Assembly (NCBI GenBank): GCA_038503065.1
Contig: JBCAMK010000020.1
Coordinates: 310,001-374,000 of the forward strand
Length of the DNA: 64,000 nucleotides
Source of the DNA: Paragyromitra xinjiangensis
Lineage: Eukaryota > Ascomycota > Pezizomycetes > Pezizales > Discinaceae
Direction of reading: 5' to 3'
Numbering within the stretch: position 1 is the stretch's first letter; every line of letters starts with the position of its first letter. A model generated the notes under the pieces. That model was not told the origin of the DNA. It was given only the letters and a program-made list of their open reading frames with translations, and did no database searches. The position numbers and the translations under genes are program-made. Below are positions 13,351 through 24,453 of the stretch, piece by piece.

Positions 13351-13443
13351 GCCGCGCAATACTCGTCAGCCAGAGGAACGAACCAGAAAGTAGAGGAAAC
13401 AAGGAAAGAGGGGATAAGACCCACCCACGAAGATATTTGTACA

Positions 13444-14103
13444 CTACTGGCTTCCACACACTTCCAAATCACTCGCCGCTTCACTTGCGGAGTCCTCTGG
13501 GTTCTTCACAACACGCCTCGGCTGGGGCAGAGCGGGGACGTAGCCAGCCATGGTTCGTCCCTCTTTTATTGCAATCCTCGTATAAACCACATTTGCATTC
13601 TGCACAGGATCTGCAGCGACAAAGTGTCGCAGACTGTAGTTAAGATCTTCCGGCGGGGGGCCTGCATGGAAGAGAGATGGATGGGAATAGTCATTTGTGG
13701 GGGGTGGGCTGGCGGGGCTAGCAGGTTGCACGAAACGGGAGATGCTCATATCACGGACCGCTTGCTGGGCGATGGGATCGATCGTACTTCGCTTATGCAC
13801 GCCATATTCGTTCACCAGTGTCTGGCGGTTGGCCCACCGATCGGCGGTGGGTTGGAGAAGCTGGGGCCCTACATTGGTGTGGCTAATTGTTTGTGGAACG
13901 GTGTTTTGCCCGCTTGGGTCGGTAGGACCAGGCGTTTTGTGTAACGCTCTATGACAGCAAGCTGTAGGGGCCGCTATAGGACTTGGACTTTGGGAAGCTC
14001 GAATATTCAAGGATTGCGCTTCGTCTTCATGATTCTCATGAGAAGCTAGCTGAGCTCTATCACTCGAGGGTTCGTGGTTTCCGCTTTCGAGAATCGGGGC
14101 CAT
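13444..14103 (-). CDS. Orphan protein, copy 1 of a tandem paralogous pair
   Basis: A single exon encodes about 219 aa. I start at the ATG giving MAPILES because the paralogue also starts MAP; the frame stays open upstream to 14214, but that part is not shared. The N-terminal half is polar, low-complexity and poorly conserved. The C-terminal half is well conserved with the second copy: VPQT.SHT, YGVHKR, DPIA.QA.R.MSISR, PPEDLNYSLR, ADPVQNANVVYTRIAIKEGR and MAGYVPALP. No known domain, signal peptide or membrane segment was recognised. Conservation confined to protein motifs indicates that both copies are or were translated. Confidence 0.7.
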   Translation of the reverse strand: MAPILESGNHEPSSDRAQLASHENHEDEAQSLNIRASQSPSPIAAPTACCHRALHKTPGPTDPSGQNTVPQTISHTNVGPQLLQPTADRWANRQTLVNEYGVHKRSTIDPIAQQAVRDMSISRFVQPASPASPPPTNDYSHPSLFHAGPPPEDLNYSLRHFVAADPVQNANVVYTRIAIKEGRTMAGYVPALPQPRRVVKNPEDSASEAASDLEVCGSQ

Positions 14104-15999
14104 TTGGTGTCTTTTGATAGACTGTCGGAATATAAATAGTAGGTAGAACAGAGAAAAAAATCTGCCAGAAAAAGGTAGGAAAAATGGGTCTATTGTGTAA
14201 ATGGATAGATCCAAGGAGGTGTTTTTTTAATGAAGACTATTACCCCAAGCTATCGCGAGGACATCGGAGTTTATATACACGGTATCGGATACTCAGGATT
14301 CGGAATCTAGCGCTTTTTCCAAATGGGTAGAGATCGCCAAAGTACCTAGGGGGTTGTTCGTCCGCCTCAAAAATTATTCCTTGCTGAGCCTCGACAAAAG
14401 GAAACGACTGACAGCAATAGATAAGACGAGGGGAAAAGAGGAAAATAGGAAGTTCTTTCCAGTCGGGCTTGGAGGAATCATTCACCTTCACTTCCTACTG
14501 GCTAAAAGAGTCTCAGCCGGGAAAAACAGAGTGAAACGAGTTCTCGTCTTCTCTGACAGATATTTTTTGCATGTTTGCATGTTTGCACACTTTTAAGTCT
14601 TAGATTTAACCCAGGGAGCCAGAGCCGGTCCAAGGAAATTAACATCATGCCTTCGCGAAATCTCTAAGCCTCAGAGAACGTCAGCAGTTTCTGCCTACAG
14701 ATCTAACTTTAGTGATGGGAGCTGTGTAACTATAGGTATGGTGCGCGCACGACTAAATGTAGACCACCATCCTGAGGCGATATTCCGGCCCCTACAACCA
14801 ACCAAATAACCTAGGGAAAGATACAGGATCTGGAATCATAATAGTAAAGCTCCGTATCTTTTTATAAGCCATGGAAATGAGTGGTCGTGGTGGAATAAGA
14901 TCTCACTTTTGGCTGTAAGAAGTACCAAGTGGGACGTTCTAAGAAATACTGCAAGAGTGACCAAATATACGCAGTATCAATTACCATCATATCTAGCTTT
15001 TGAAAACAAATTTAAATACTCTCATAAGGAGACAGCATGAATATAAATGGATTTTACTTTGGGAGCAGTGGTGGTAGAGATATGTAGAGTGAGGAGTTCT
15101 TCACGGGATTTGGCGAGGGGCTTGGTGTTCTTAGTAAGACAAAGGCGTTCCACGCTGAAATTTGATTGGCCCACATTTAAGTGTACACCATACGTAGTTA
15201 TATAAGTCTTGGTAGCCTTCCATCTTCCATCTTCCGTAACCACAGCCCAGAAAGCTTACTTTGTGACCGACCCGACTAAATCCCTGCAGAGAGATTACCA
15301 AAGCTACGTTGCTGTGGTTTTTTTTAATGTTCTCCTGTTGCTTGCAGGATGGCCTCTATCAGAGAGTATTCGATCGGCTGGTGGAAGTCGATCGGAAGAA
15401 CCTAAAACGACCTCCTCCAGCAAACCCCACACTAGTGCAGCTACCTAAGAGCCCATTGAAGTCGCCGTATCTCGAGCAGTCAGCGGGGAGCTATCGTCGT
15501 GGTATCCGACGACCCCCAAGTTTCTGGGGACGTGACACGGGGTTACACATGCTATTGAACTTCCCGTCTATACTTTGGCAATATATCCCAAGCTATGTAT
15601 TTCTTAGAACCGTGGTGTGCCTAAGCTGTTGCACTGCCAGGGTTTTGTCTGAGACCCGCCTAGCAAGTTGTCCAGTAATTTAGTTGTGCACCCAACTTTA
15701 GTTATCTCACAACTCATTCTCACACTCAACAGTTTATGTGGCGTTGCGAGCTACTGGCCCACCAGAAAAAATGATCTGGCATTCTTTTATCCAAGATTAT
15801 CAATAAAATGCTGCTAGGGTTTTTGGTTCGCTCGCAATCATTAATTATATCATATCAGCCTTGCAACTTCATCGCGGTGCTACTGTGAGCTAGGATAAAA
15901 TACTGCGCGAGGAAATTCAATAATTTATATTTCAGTCGCCGTGCACTAGAGATAGGATAATAGCTTTCTTTCATGGACAAAGTGTGTAGTAAATGAGGG
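14104..15999. other. Gene-poor spacer between the orphan genes
   Basis: It holds the promoter side of orphan gene 1 and unassigned sequence. A stretch at 15209-15683 reads like two short coding pieces around a 3' splice site (TTGCTTGCAG) but has no start codon or recognised domain, so it was not called as a gene. Confidence 0.4.
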
Positions 16000-16175
16000 T
16001 ATACCGTATTAACTCGAGAGAGTGGACTTGACGCTAAGACGTTGGAATTGCCTATAGAGAGGTAAGGCTCTAACAAATTTCTGCTCAGCTTTGACCCCCT
16101 TAGCTGGCGCCTTACCCGTCGAGGCAATTCCAACGTCTTAGCGTCAAGTCTACTCTCTCGAGTTTATACGGTATG
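16000..16175. repeat. Near-perfect inverted repeat (MITE-like), 54-bp arms
   Basis: The arm at 16000-16053 is the reverse complement of 16122-16175 with about three mismatches in 54, separated by a 68-bp centre. No coding capacity is present. Size and structure fit a miniature inverted-repeat element or its remnant; no clear target-site duplication was identified. Confidence 0.85.
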
Positions 16176-16267
16176 CAGTAACAAATGAAACTCTATTTAT
16201 GGGGTGAGGAGTCTAACCTACTATCGACCTAGTGCTGAACTCCAAAAACAGCCTAGGCGGGATCCTG

Positions 16268-16377
16268 GTACTCGCACATGGTGTTAAAAATCGGAAAACG
16301 TGCATGGCCTTTACCATACAAATTCGTATGAGAGCAGGGGTTGAAGCTTTCCGATTTTTGCACCCATCCCCGAGTAC
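16268..16377. repeat. Second inverted repeat, about 30-bp imperfect arms
   Basis: The left arm starts GTACTCG and ends AAAAATCGGAAA (16268-16297). The right arm carries TTTCCGATTTTT and ends CGAGTAC (16348-16377). The outer and inner ends match exactly and the middle is diverged. The sequence is unrelated to the neighbouring repeat at 16000-16175. Confidence 0.7.
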
Positions 16378-16680
16378 ACGCATCTCCATCTTATCTCGGA
16401 GGTATTAATTAGATAGGTAAGAAATAAGCCTAGAATTGGCGAAGTAAGATCTTCGGGGAGAGTAAAATCTTAAACGAGGTAAGTTAATTGGTCGGTATTT
16501 GGTAGGAGTTGGAGAAATGGGTAGCTTTACATGTGATCGTGGTACTAATATTGCGCCCGAATACTTCGGCGTTAGCTGATGGTAAACATATCCTATTCCC
16601 AAATTAGCATTCTGAAGTGAAGCCTTCGGGATTGTTGGCGGTGAACTTACGAGCACATATATGCATATGTGGAACGATAG

Positions 16681-16766
16681 AGTAAATCTTCACTCGCTCA
16701 AGAGCGATATCGAGACATATGTCTCGGCGCAACGATGCTTTTTACTGTGGGAACCCTCTAATTGGT
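16681..16766 (-). repeat. Palindromic 3' element, copy 2 of the orphan-gene duplication
   Basis: It contains the perfect 16-bp palindrome CGAGACATATGTCTCG (16711-16726). Just before it is a second perfect hairpin, TCGCTC-AA-GAGCGA. It matches the block at 13271-13350 in order and spacing, about 100 bp past the stop of the orphan gene at 16866. In the transcript of that gene the element would fall in the 3' UTR or at the transcript end. Confidence 0.75.
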
Positions 16767-16865
16767 TAGGTGACACCTGTTAGATCGGGAGCAAGCGAGA
16801 AACCCAGTCCAGTCAGAGGAAAGATAATAAAACCTACCTACAAAGGCTCCCACCCTGCCGGCCCC

Positions 16866-17501
16866 TTAGCACCTTGGGTCGTCTGCCAAATCACTCATGA
16901 AATTTTCCTCACTCTCCGTACAGCGCCTCGGTGGAGGCAAAGCAGGGACATATCCTGCCATGACACGTCCCTCTTTAATTGCAATCCGTGTGTAAACTAC
17001 GTTCGCATTTTGTACAGGATCTGCGACGATAAAGTTCCGCAGACTGTGGTTTAGATCTTCCGGTGGGTGGCCTGTGTGGAAGAGAGATCCAGGTGGGCTG
17101 CTGCTTGTGTTGCTGGAGATCGAGGTGGGGTGGGTGACGGGCTGCACGGAGCGGGAGATGCTCATGTTCCTAGCCGCTTGCTTAGCGATGGGATCGATCC
17201 TGGCAGCTCGCTTATGCACGTCATATTTCTTTGTGAGAGCCTGGCGCTGGGTCCAGCGGCGTACAGGAGCCTCAAGAAACTGGGGTTCTGTGTGGCTGGT
17301 GGTTTGTGGGACGTTCTGGTCGATCGAGCTTCTGTGGCTGCGAGTGGTAGGGACGCTCCTGGTAATAGTATCTGCTGTGGGTGTACGATGCCGCGTGATT
17401 GAAGTTCGGGCTCCGTTTTCATTCCCACAGGAAGTATGGCGGCTGGATTGAGTCCTAGTATTGGTAGCGTTTTCCTTGGATGCTCTGCGTGTTGGGGCCA
17501 T
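16866..17501 (-). CDS. Orphan protein, copy 2 of a tandem paralogous pair
   Basis: A single exon encodes 211 aa starting MAPTRRAS. It aligns with the protein of 13444-14103 from about residue 60 to near the end, with the same motifs: VPQTTSHT, YDVHKR, DPIAKQAARNMSISRS, PPEDLNHSLR, ADPVQNANVVYTRIAIKEGR and MAGYVPALP. The N-terminus is Ser/Thr/Arg-rich and unrelated in detail. No known family was recognised. The gene lies on the same strand as its paralogue, with the same palindromic 3' element downstream, so the whole unit was duplicated. Confidence 0.7.
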   Translation of the reverse strand: MAPTRRASKENATNTRTQSSRHTSCGNENGARTSITRHRTPTADTITRSVPTTRSHRSSIDQNVPQTTSHTEPQFLEAPVRRWTQRQALTKKYDVHKRAARIDPIAKQAARNMSISRSVQPVTHPTSISSNTSSSPPGSLFHTGHPPEDLNHSLRNFIVADPVQNANVVYTRIAIKEGRVMAGYVPALPPPRRCTESEENFMSDLADDPRC

Positions 17502-19876
17502 TTGATAGGATGAGATACTAAAACGTGCACGAGGATAGAGGATAAGATAGAAATTTGACAGAAGGGTTCTAGAGCTAAGGGTTTGGTGTTGAGTTCAGTG
17601 GTCGGTCTAACACTTATTTCTGTAGGCAGGTTCGGAGGGGTTAGAGAGACTTTATATTATACTTGTGATGTGGGCCTGCGGCTTTCACAGCGAGTTCCTG
17701 GGTTGTAGCCGTTCACCGTTATTAATCTTGTGAGGCTCAGACCAACGTTCATTAGGTATACAATGGTTGGCTAAGTATCGTTCAGTCGACAAGGCAAGAA
17801 TAGATATATCTAACAAGGGTATATGCAGTAACGGGGCAGTAGACAGGGCTCGTGGGGAGGCTTATTCGCTCCGTATCTTCCCGCAAGGCGGGACAGGCCG
17901 TTGATGGATTCAATGTCACTGTTGCTAAGAGCTACTTACGTACTGAGATTTTGAAGCCGGTACCGGACACGAGACCATACAACTGAAACGGGCTTTATCG
18001 GATGGGCTGCGGAGTGGTGGTGAGTTGCCACTGTTCACTTGGGAGGTGAAGTTTAAAATTGGACTGCTGATAGGTATTAGTGGTGGACATAATAAAGCAC
18101 GGAGGTTTCTGCACCTTGTTTTCGTGGTTTGGGTCACTTCAATTGAGAGTCAAAAATGTGTCATATTCTTTTGTATTGACTTGCTGTTATGCGTGAGCGT
18201 AGTTAAATTGCATCTTAGGTGAATAACGAATAAAAGAAGGATCATCCGTAGCTTTTGATTCCTAGAATTAGAGTATCTATACATAATTGAATTTCGTCTG
18301 GTGTTCTTACCTGGCTGTAGGGATTAGGCAATAGTTAGAGACGTTTATCTGGTATTAATTAGGTCGGGATATGTGTTAACAAGAGAAAATAAGATGCACT
18401 TGATGACCTTTGAATTAAAAGGATGGCATCCCAAGGCTAGCTGCTCCGGGAGACAAAGCTGATATTTCTGACTGTTTCTTGAAGTATCGCCGTAGGCAGA
18501 TCGGTCGATTTTTGGGACAAACTTCGTGCTTGTCCACCACGCACATCGTTGTGGTTATCGTCGTGATTGTCGGCATCGAGTTCGTGCTTGAAAACTGGAC
18601 TATGTGTAACGATCATGCCAGCCCTTCCTAGGCTTGTTTGTAGGCTCTTTCCTCCCCGAATTCTCTTTTTTCCACCTTGAAGGCTAATTGGTAGGTAGAG
18701 ACGGCACGGCCACGATGTTCGCCCAGTGTGCCTTATGTTTCACCAGACCAGGTACTTACTGTCCGGGAATTTTGTCATCTGCGAAGTTCTCGGGACAGGT
18801 TTGGGGCTGATAACCCAACAGTTTACTGCTTTCTACACTGTCCAACCACTTTCGACATGCCCTAGCAAATTTTCTGCAGCCAGTGCATGATCCCACATAT
18901 AATTCAATGTCCCTTGATCGTAAGGGACCGATAAGAACGCGGGAAGTATGTAACGGTGCGATGCTGCGGATGTGATGCGTGGCGAAAGCGATGATGACGA
19001 GAATTTGATATCGAATTTCAGCTGAGGATGCGACACGATTAGTGAATCGGCCAGGGTGCGGGGTCGACCCATTAACCAGTTCTCTAGCACGGCTCGATAC
19101 GAGCTATATAGTGTTTAAACGTATTATACTAGATAATAGGTGAGGGGAGCTCTCAAAAGCTGGGAACAATATACATACATATATGTATGCTGTTAACTAA
19201 CGAATTATAACGCAACCCCGGCTCTACATACGAGGCTGCATATTGGGATTCCCAGCGTGTGTCGGGGGAGCACTGTCTGAAACGTTTCCGTTGCTATCTT
19301 AGACACGAGAGAAGAAGGCTGTAATTCAAGCTGCATGAAGACGAACCGTGAAAGTCGATGCAAGAAGTTGAGCACGCCCGATGTATGGGGAGAGCTTCAG
19401 ATATCTTGAATAGTACTGATCTTGAAATATGTTAGACAATTAGAGTAGTCGGATAATGAACGGGTGGGGGTTTTCCACCTTAGATGGCGACCTGAAATCA
19501 GGGCCAAGGGTCTCGTGGACACACTGCGATCTATGCATCTCCAATTATCACGTAGCCATTGACTTGTTTCAGGGAGGGGAGGGGAGGGAGGGGATTTCTC
19601 GAGAACGCCCAGAGTAGTCACCAAGCCTATCATGTGGTGGGTCCCGTGGGATGGTAAGCTGACCGGAAGTATGATTCGAGAATTCAAAGGCACAAGTCCA
19701 GGCGCCGGCGATAGGATTGGGGTTCTGGGCACGCAAGGCATATATCCCCATGATCTAGTGTGTACACCAAAGATCCATACTGATTGTATCGACTTTATCC
19801 ACTCTCCCTCACTGGCAACTCTGACTTTACTGTATTGGGGTGCCGTTTGGCTTGTCACAAGACACGAGCCATAAAT
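17502..19876. other. Intergenic region with a G-rich tract
   Basis: No gene was recognised on either strand. A palindromic AT element (CATACATATATGTATG) lies near 19172-19190. A five-run G tract lies about 280 bp upstream of the next start codon and is listed separately. Confidence 0.4.
19572..19593 (+). promoter_or_regulatory. Potential G-quadruplex tract upstream of a gene
   Basis: Five consecutive runs of three or four G, separated by single A residues, lie about 280 bp before the ATG at 19877. The sequence satisfies the G-quadruplex pattern. A regulatory role is inference. Confidence 0.4.
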
Positions 19877-22545
19877 ATGGAACATGTTCTCCTCTCTAGC
19901 CTTACGGTGCCAAAACTGAAGGTTTTTTTCTCAATCCTGATCGTAGATAGCAGAATTAGACTGATTCAGCTCCACAGGAAAAATGCCGTGAGTTGGGGCT
20001 CCCGGTTGGGGGTAAGAAGGCCGACTTGATACTTGTGGGTTTCCAAAAAGTGACCGATCCGAGTGCGAATGACTTACGATCTCTCAGCGAATTGAAGGTA
20101 AACTTGCAGGTGCGCAGGCGTTTTCGGTGGAGCCAACCCCAAAAGCCCCCAAGGCTGTCACAAAAAGAAAAACACCAGCCAAAAATGCCTCACACCCCTC
20201 TGGTGAGCAGGGCACCAGAGGCAAGAAGATCAGGGTTTCCGGTGCTCTTGAAGTGGCGGGTCCTGCTCCTAGTGTTTACCAAACTCCTCGTCCTCAACTA
20301 GCAGAGTGTGAACGTTCAAGTGATTTCACCAACACCACGGTTGTGGGACATTATCAAGCGACGAGCGCCACAATAACAATCAACAGTCCAACAGGAGGTG
20401 GCGAGGGACCAGCAGAAACAAATGTTGGTGAGTTCCCTTCTAGAGGAATAGCTACAGCAACGCTCAAATCTCGACAGCAACTTCCTCAAATCTTTGGATC
20501 TGCTGCTGGCTACCCTAAGATCCGTGATATTTCAACTTTATCGCGAACGTCCCAAAACCCTGATTTCGCTACTGGCTTCTCCGACGCAGATCTACTACAT
20601 TTGCCGCAACCGGACCTCAGGGCCACGCGAAGGGAGCCCAATGTGCCATCAGAAGCCAATTTTCCGTCCATACCGCCGTCAAATACGAGAAAAACCCAAA
20701 GCGAAGCTACGTCAAAATCCACGAAATCATTATTACCTTCCATCAGAAAGCAACTAGAAGAAAGTCCAAATACGTCATTGGGAACCGATCCAACGGTTAT
20801 TGGGGGAAAGGATGACTCTGGCACGAAAAAGATAATGAATCGGCGATTCAAGGGGCTCAAATTGAATATAAATAGGGTATCTCTGATCCCGGAGACAACT
20901 TCTACGACCTCTGGAGTGGGTAAGACTACTAACCGCGAAAACCCACCAGCAGCTACGGGCGTGAGCACGAACACTAGCTCAGTGTCTCCAGCAGCCTTTA
21001 ACATACTTCGCAAACAAGACCATGAAATCTCATCATCAATCATTCGCAACCCCCCTCGCTACTCCCTTCGTCGCCAAGTCGAAAAGATTGCGCGGATTCT
21101 GGCCCTGACTGCCTTCCACAGCTTCTTTAACTATTCAGTACCAGGCGATTTTCTGAAAAAATTCACCGGGCTCTCCCGGAACTATCGGTACGCATCCACC
21201 CTTGCATTCACGCATCTGGTACGGATCGAATTTCCTGGTCAGAGGACGGAACGCTGGTTTAAAGCCAAAAAGATAGACGAAAAGGTGGCAGATGTTAGGT
21301 CATGGTACTGGCACCGTGTTTCCGAGAGGAAGAGAGTTATTGAGCGAGTTCGGACGTCTTGGATGGAGCGAGTTTGGCGATTTCTTGTGCTGGCTTCCAA
21401 GCCAGCTGAGCCGAGCTTAGCAGCAGATATCTCGCCAGGAAGGTTCGGGTTATGGTTCAATGGAGTCAGCCAGGACCTGCTGGCAAATCCTGATCTAGAT
21501 GGCCAATTTGAGACTGCACTCAGGTTCTGGATCCGCCGGTTCTATGTATGGGTCACTAAGAGTGGCGGTGGTTATCCACAGCTACTGGACGATCTCCGAG
21601 AAGAAATGGTACAGGGGATTCAGTCACTTGATGAAAAAGACAACCAAGAGTTATGGAGACTAGAGACTAAGCGCGGTGGAGTGCATTTTATCATCGGAAT
21701 GACCGGGGAGGTTGTGGGTTGGGTTGGAACTAATGGAAGTGGAAGAAATGGGCTAGAATTGGTACGGCAGAGAAGGGCGAAGACGAGGATTAACACGGTG
21801 ATTCGGGCAAGAACTACAGCGAGGATTATTGGTGGTGAATTTTCTGCGGGATTCTCGCAGGGGGGTGGGAGGAGACAAGGCAATGTGGATGATGTTACTT
21901 GGAAAGATCTTAGAGGTGATTGGAGAGAACACGCATCAGCTCTTGTGTCTTCCATCGGGCCACCCAGGGAGACTGATAGTCCTCCGAAGAGGCTCCTAGA
22001 AGCTGTTTACCGCCCGGACTCCAAGACAGTTTCCCACGGCATCCACGAATCCGTCAAACTCCCGCATCACCGTGTGTTGGCCGAAAGATGGATCCTTGCA
22101 CAAGTTGAGCCTGGGGGCATATCAGGAAAGCCGGTCCTCGACGCTCTCCATGGCCAGACACGCAAAAAGGAGAAAGTAACTCTGGATTTACAGGCCAAAT
22201 TGACCGTCGAAAGCGTCAGGTGCTCGGGCGAGAAATGGATTTCTAGCATGAAAGGTGTGTTGGCGCAAGGACTGGCATTCGTGCAAACGCCAGGGATGGG
22301 GTGGTTTGTTTTAGAAGAGACTGGGCAGGTAGGTTCTTGGCGTTTAAGATGCCCGAGTGATGGGTGATGATGTTGGAATGTCTTACTTACGTTTGGCCTA
22401 CTGGTAGAATATCGCGCAAGAAGATTATGGGATACAAGGTTTATGGGCTACCGTTCTTGGAGTCCATGAGAATGGGGTTGCTCTCAAAGTGGAGGAGCTT
22501 GAGGCATTGGCAGAGATGTTTACCTGGAAGGACACGCTGGACTAG
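19877..22545 (+). CDS. Basic protein of unknown function, 829 aa
   Basis: The model is 19877-19987, 20088-22328, 22408-22545. The large middle exon is certain. The 3' exon is well supported: a GTAGGT donor, a TTACTTAC branch-like site and an in-frame ending in TWKDTLD. The first exon, starting MEHVLLSS, is inferred because the long ORF has no early ATG; it joins in phase after GTGAGT. The N-terminal third is low-complexity and basic (KAPKAVTKRK, TRGKKIRV). A folded region starts near the YSLRRQVEKIARI segment and is rich in Trp and Arg (RSWYWHRVSERKR). I do not recognise the family. The basic, disordered N-terminus would suit a nuclear protein, which is only a suggestion. Confidence 0.7.
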
Positions 22546-22665
22546 CTTTTGCAAATCACTAGTAGGACGAGTACTAATTAATGACTAACTACTAGATCTA
22601 AATGCTATATATGAGGGTTTCAAATGTCTGTACTTTATCTAGGGGGATTAGTGTCATGGAGACAT

Positions 22666-22945
22666 GTACAATTGCGTCCAACAAGTTCTTGCGGTTTTTG
22701 AGGCACCATGAAGCAACAAGGCACCATGAGTCCCACAGTACAACACCCCGAATCCACCATGCCTCGACTGAACCTTAATTACGCCAGTAGAATAAAGGAC
22801 ATACTGTTAATACTTCAAGCAATAATGGCGAAACATGATGCTTTCTTTTTTGTTAAATAGTAAATATTTTCATTGAGTGGTTCATGGAATCTTGTTGCAT
22901 CATGGTACCTCAAAAACCGCAAGAACTTGTTGGACGCAACTGTAC
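22666..22945. repeat. MITE-like element with 63-bp inverted arms
   Basis: Arms 22666-22728 and 22883-22945 are inverted copies, about nine in ten positions identical, both ending GTAC. The centre (about 154 bp) is AT-rich and non-coding. The motif TGTACTTTAT occurs just left of the element (22629) and at its right end (22940), a possible trace of insertion. It lies about 200 bp from a tRNA gene. Confidence 0.8.
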
Positions 22946-23148
22946 TTTATTAGTGACACCTGCGCCTCTGGCCACACCTCATATTCCCGAATCTTATCTA
23001 GTTCGAAAATGCGTTAGGAAAATTGGATTTCTGGATGAGTATAAGTGATGATATAAAGTCAAGACTGTATTGAAGGATTCGGTGAACAAAAACGCGAAAA
23101 TATTCCAAAGACAACAAACACAGTTTGAACATCAATGGTAAATGAGTC

Positions 23149-23235
23149 TGGTTCCAGAGGGGGTCGAACCCTCGACCTTGGCGTAATCATCTGACGATAT
23201 TAGCACCACGCGCTAACCAACTGAGCCATGGAACC
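23149..23235 (-). tRNA. tRNA-Ile (anticodon AAU), with a 13-nt intron
   Basis: On the minus strand the acceptor GGTTCCA pairs with TGGAACC and is followed by discriminator A. The T arm is GAGGG-TTCGACC-CCCTC. The anticodon stem is TGGTG/CGCCA around loop CTAATAA. A 13-nt intron (TCGTCAGATGATT) sits at the canonical site one base 3' of the anticodon. The mature length is 74 nt including the discriminator. Confidence 0.93.
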
Positions 23236-23509
23236 GGTGTTCACCGCTTCCCCTTTGCGGTCCTCACGCGCCAGGGTAGGGCTAGAAAGTAGCGCCTGGA
23301 TCGTGGTCGGAAATTCTATATCCTCGGATCTCAGGTCTTGAGACTACATTCACGGACACGTCCGCATGGTAAATTTTGTTTTGTGAGTGGTTTATTTCCA
23401 CCTTTCAATAGGATCAAAATATATGCTGGAGCATCATATATCACTCGTGAGCAAGATCTTGGTAGGGAAATAAATAAAAGGCTTTCCTCCACCTCATTTC
23501 AACACCCAA

Positions 23510-24453
23510 TTACAAAAAGTAACCCTCAATCCAAATCAATAGTTGTGAAAATGCATATTCCGCCGCCAATTTAGCAAGAAAAATGACGAAAAGAGGAAGA
23601 CCAAGAACGAGACTCAAAGCAAAAATGGCTAAAAGAACAATTTTTCCCACATCAGCGGTCGTCATTTCTTCGAGAATTTTGATGTCGGTTTCTGTGGGCC
23701 CCGTTGAGATGGGGACTCTGCCACGGATTGGATCATAGCGCTGGGCTAGCTTTTCTGCTCGACGACTTGGGGTTCCCTTCCATTCATGTTGGGTATGCTC
23801 CAGGGACTCCATGAAGGCCATTAGTTAGGACAGTTATCAAATTTGTAGATTGTACGGGGTCGGTAATTAGGAGAACATACATCAATGCAAACCTTAATAT
23901 TTGTTGGTACAGTCGGTACAGTTCTCTCAAACATATCAAAAGCGGTTCGCCTGTTGTTCAACAACCACTCCAAAACCCCCAAGGTCATCTGACTCCGATA
24001 AGCCAAAATTTCAGTACCCATTCCCCCTTGCTCGAACAAGTTACCGAAGTATTTGAACAACACCAAGGCTTGATCATTATCCATCGTTCTCACGAGTCGC
24101 ATGGGTTGAACGGATGCTGAATCTTCGGGGAAATCAAGAAGTTTCAGAGCTTGCTCGACAAGCTCAACAGCCATACTTTCTTGCGCCCTGTAGCTGATAA
24201 ATTTTGTGTTGTCTTGTTCGTGTATCATACGATAGAGTTCCAGAGCGAATTCCCACACTATCCCTGGAGGTGGGGATGGTGAATCCTGAGTTCCCCAGGG
24301 GAGGTCGTCGCTTAGGTCTGAAGCTAAATTATCAAATAGTTTTGTCTTGAGTGTGGGGACTGCTTCGACGATTTTGGCCGGACCAACTCTGTCACCAAGC
24401 TCACGCTGCGGCTCGGGCCCCTCTTCCGTGCCAGCTACTTCGTGCTGCGGCAT
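23510..24453 (-). CDS. DUF4238-neighbour paralogue: C-terminal domain with added membrane anchor
   Basis: Exons 23881-24453 and 23510-23806 join in phase across a 74-bp intron with donor GTATGT and branch site CTAAC, giving 289 aa. Residues about 65-190 are homologous to the C-terminal part of the next gene (24909-27063): ELYRMIHE matches ELYLMLHE, RLVRTMD matches RLVRSMN, and GVLEWLLNNRR matches GLLDWLLKNNR. The DUF4238 N-terminal domain (HYIPQW) is absent. The second exon adds a hydrophobic segment (IVLLAIFALSLVLGLPLFVI), a likely C-terminal membrane anchor. The second exon also has its own ATG, but the splice signals make a separate gene unlikely. Function unknown. Confidence 0.8.

Noticed and set aside
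15209..15683. Possible two-exon coding fragment
   Set aside because: The two frames join at a good acceptor (TTGCTTGCAG), but there is no start codon, no domain and no neighbour to support it.
23510..23821. Separate small gene with its own ATG, overlapping its neighbour by one base
   Set aside because: GTATGT donor, CTAAC branch site and a matching phase make this the second exon of the gene at 24453. A one-base overlap between genes would be unusual in a fungus.
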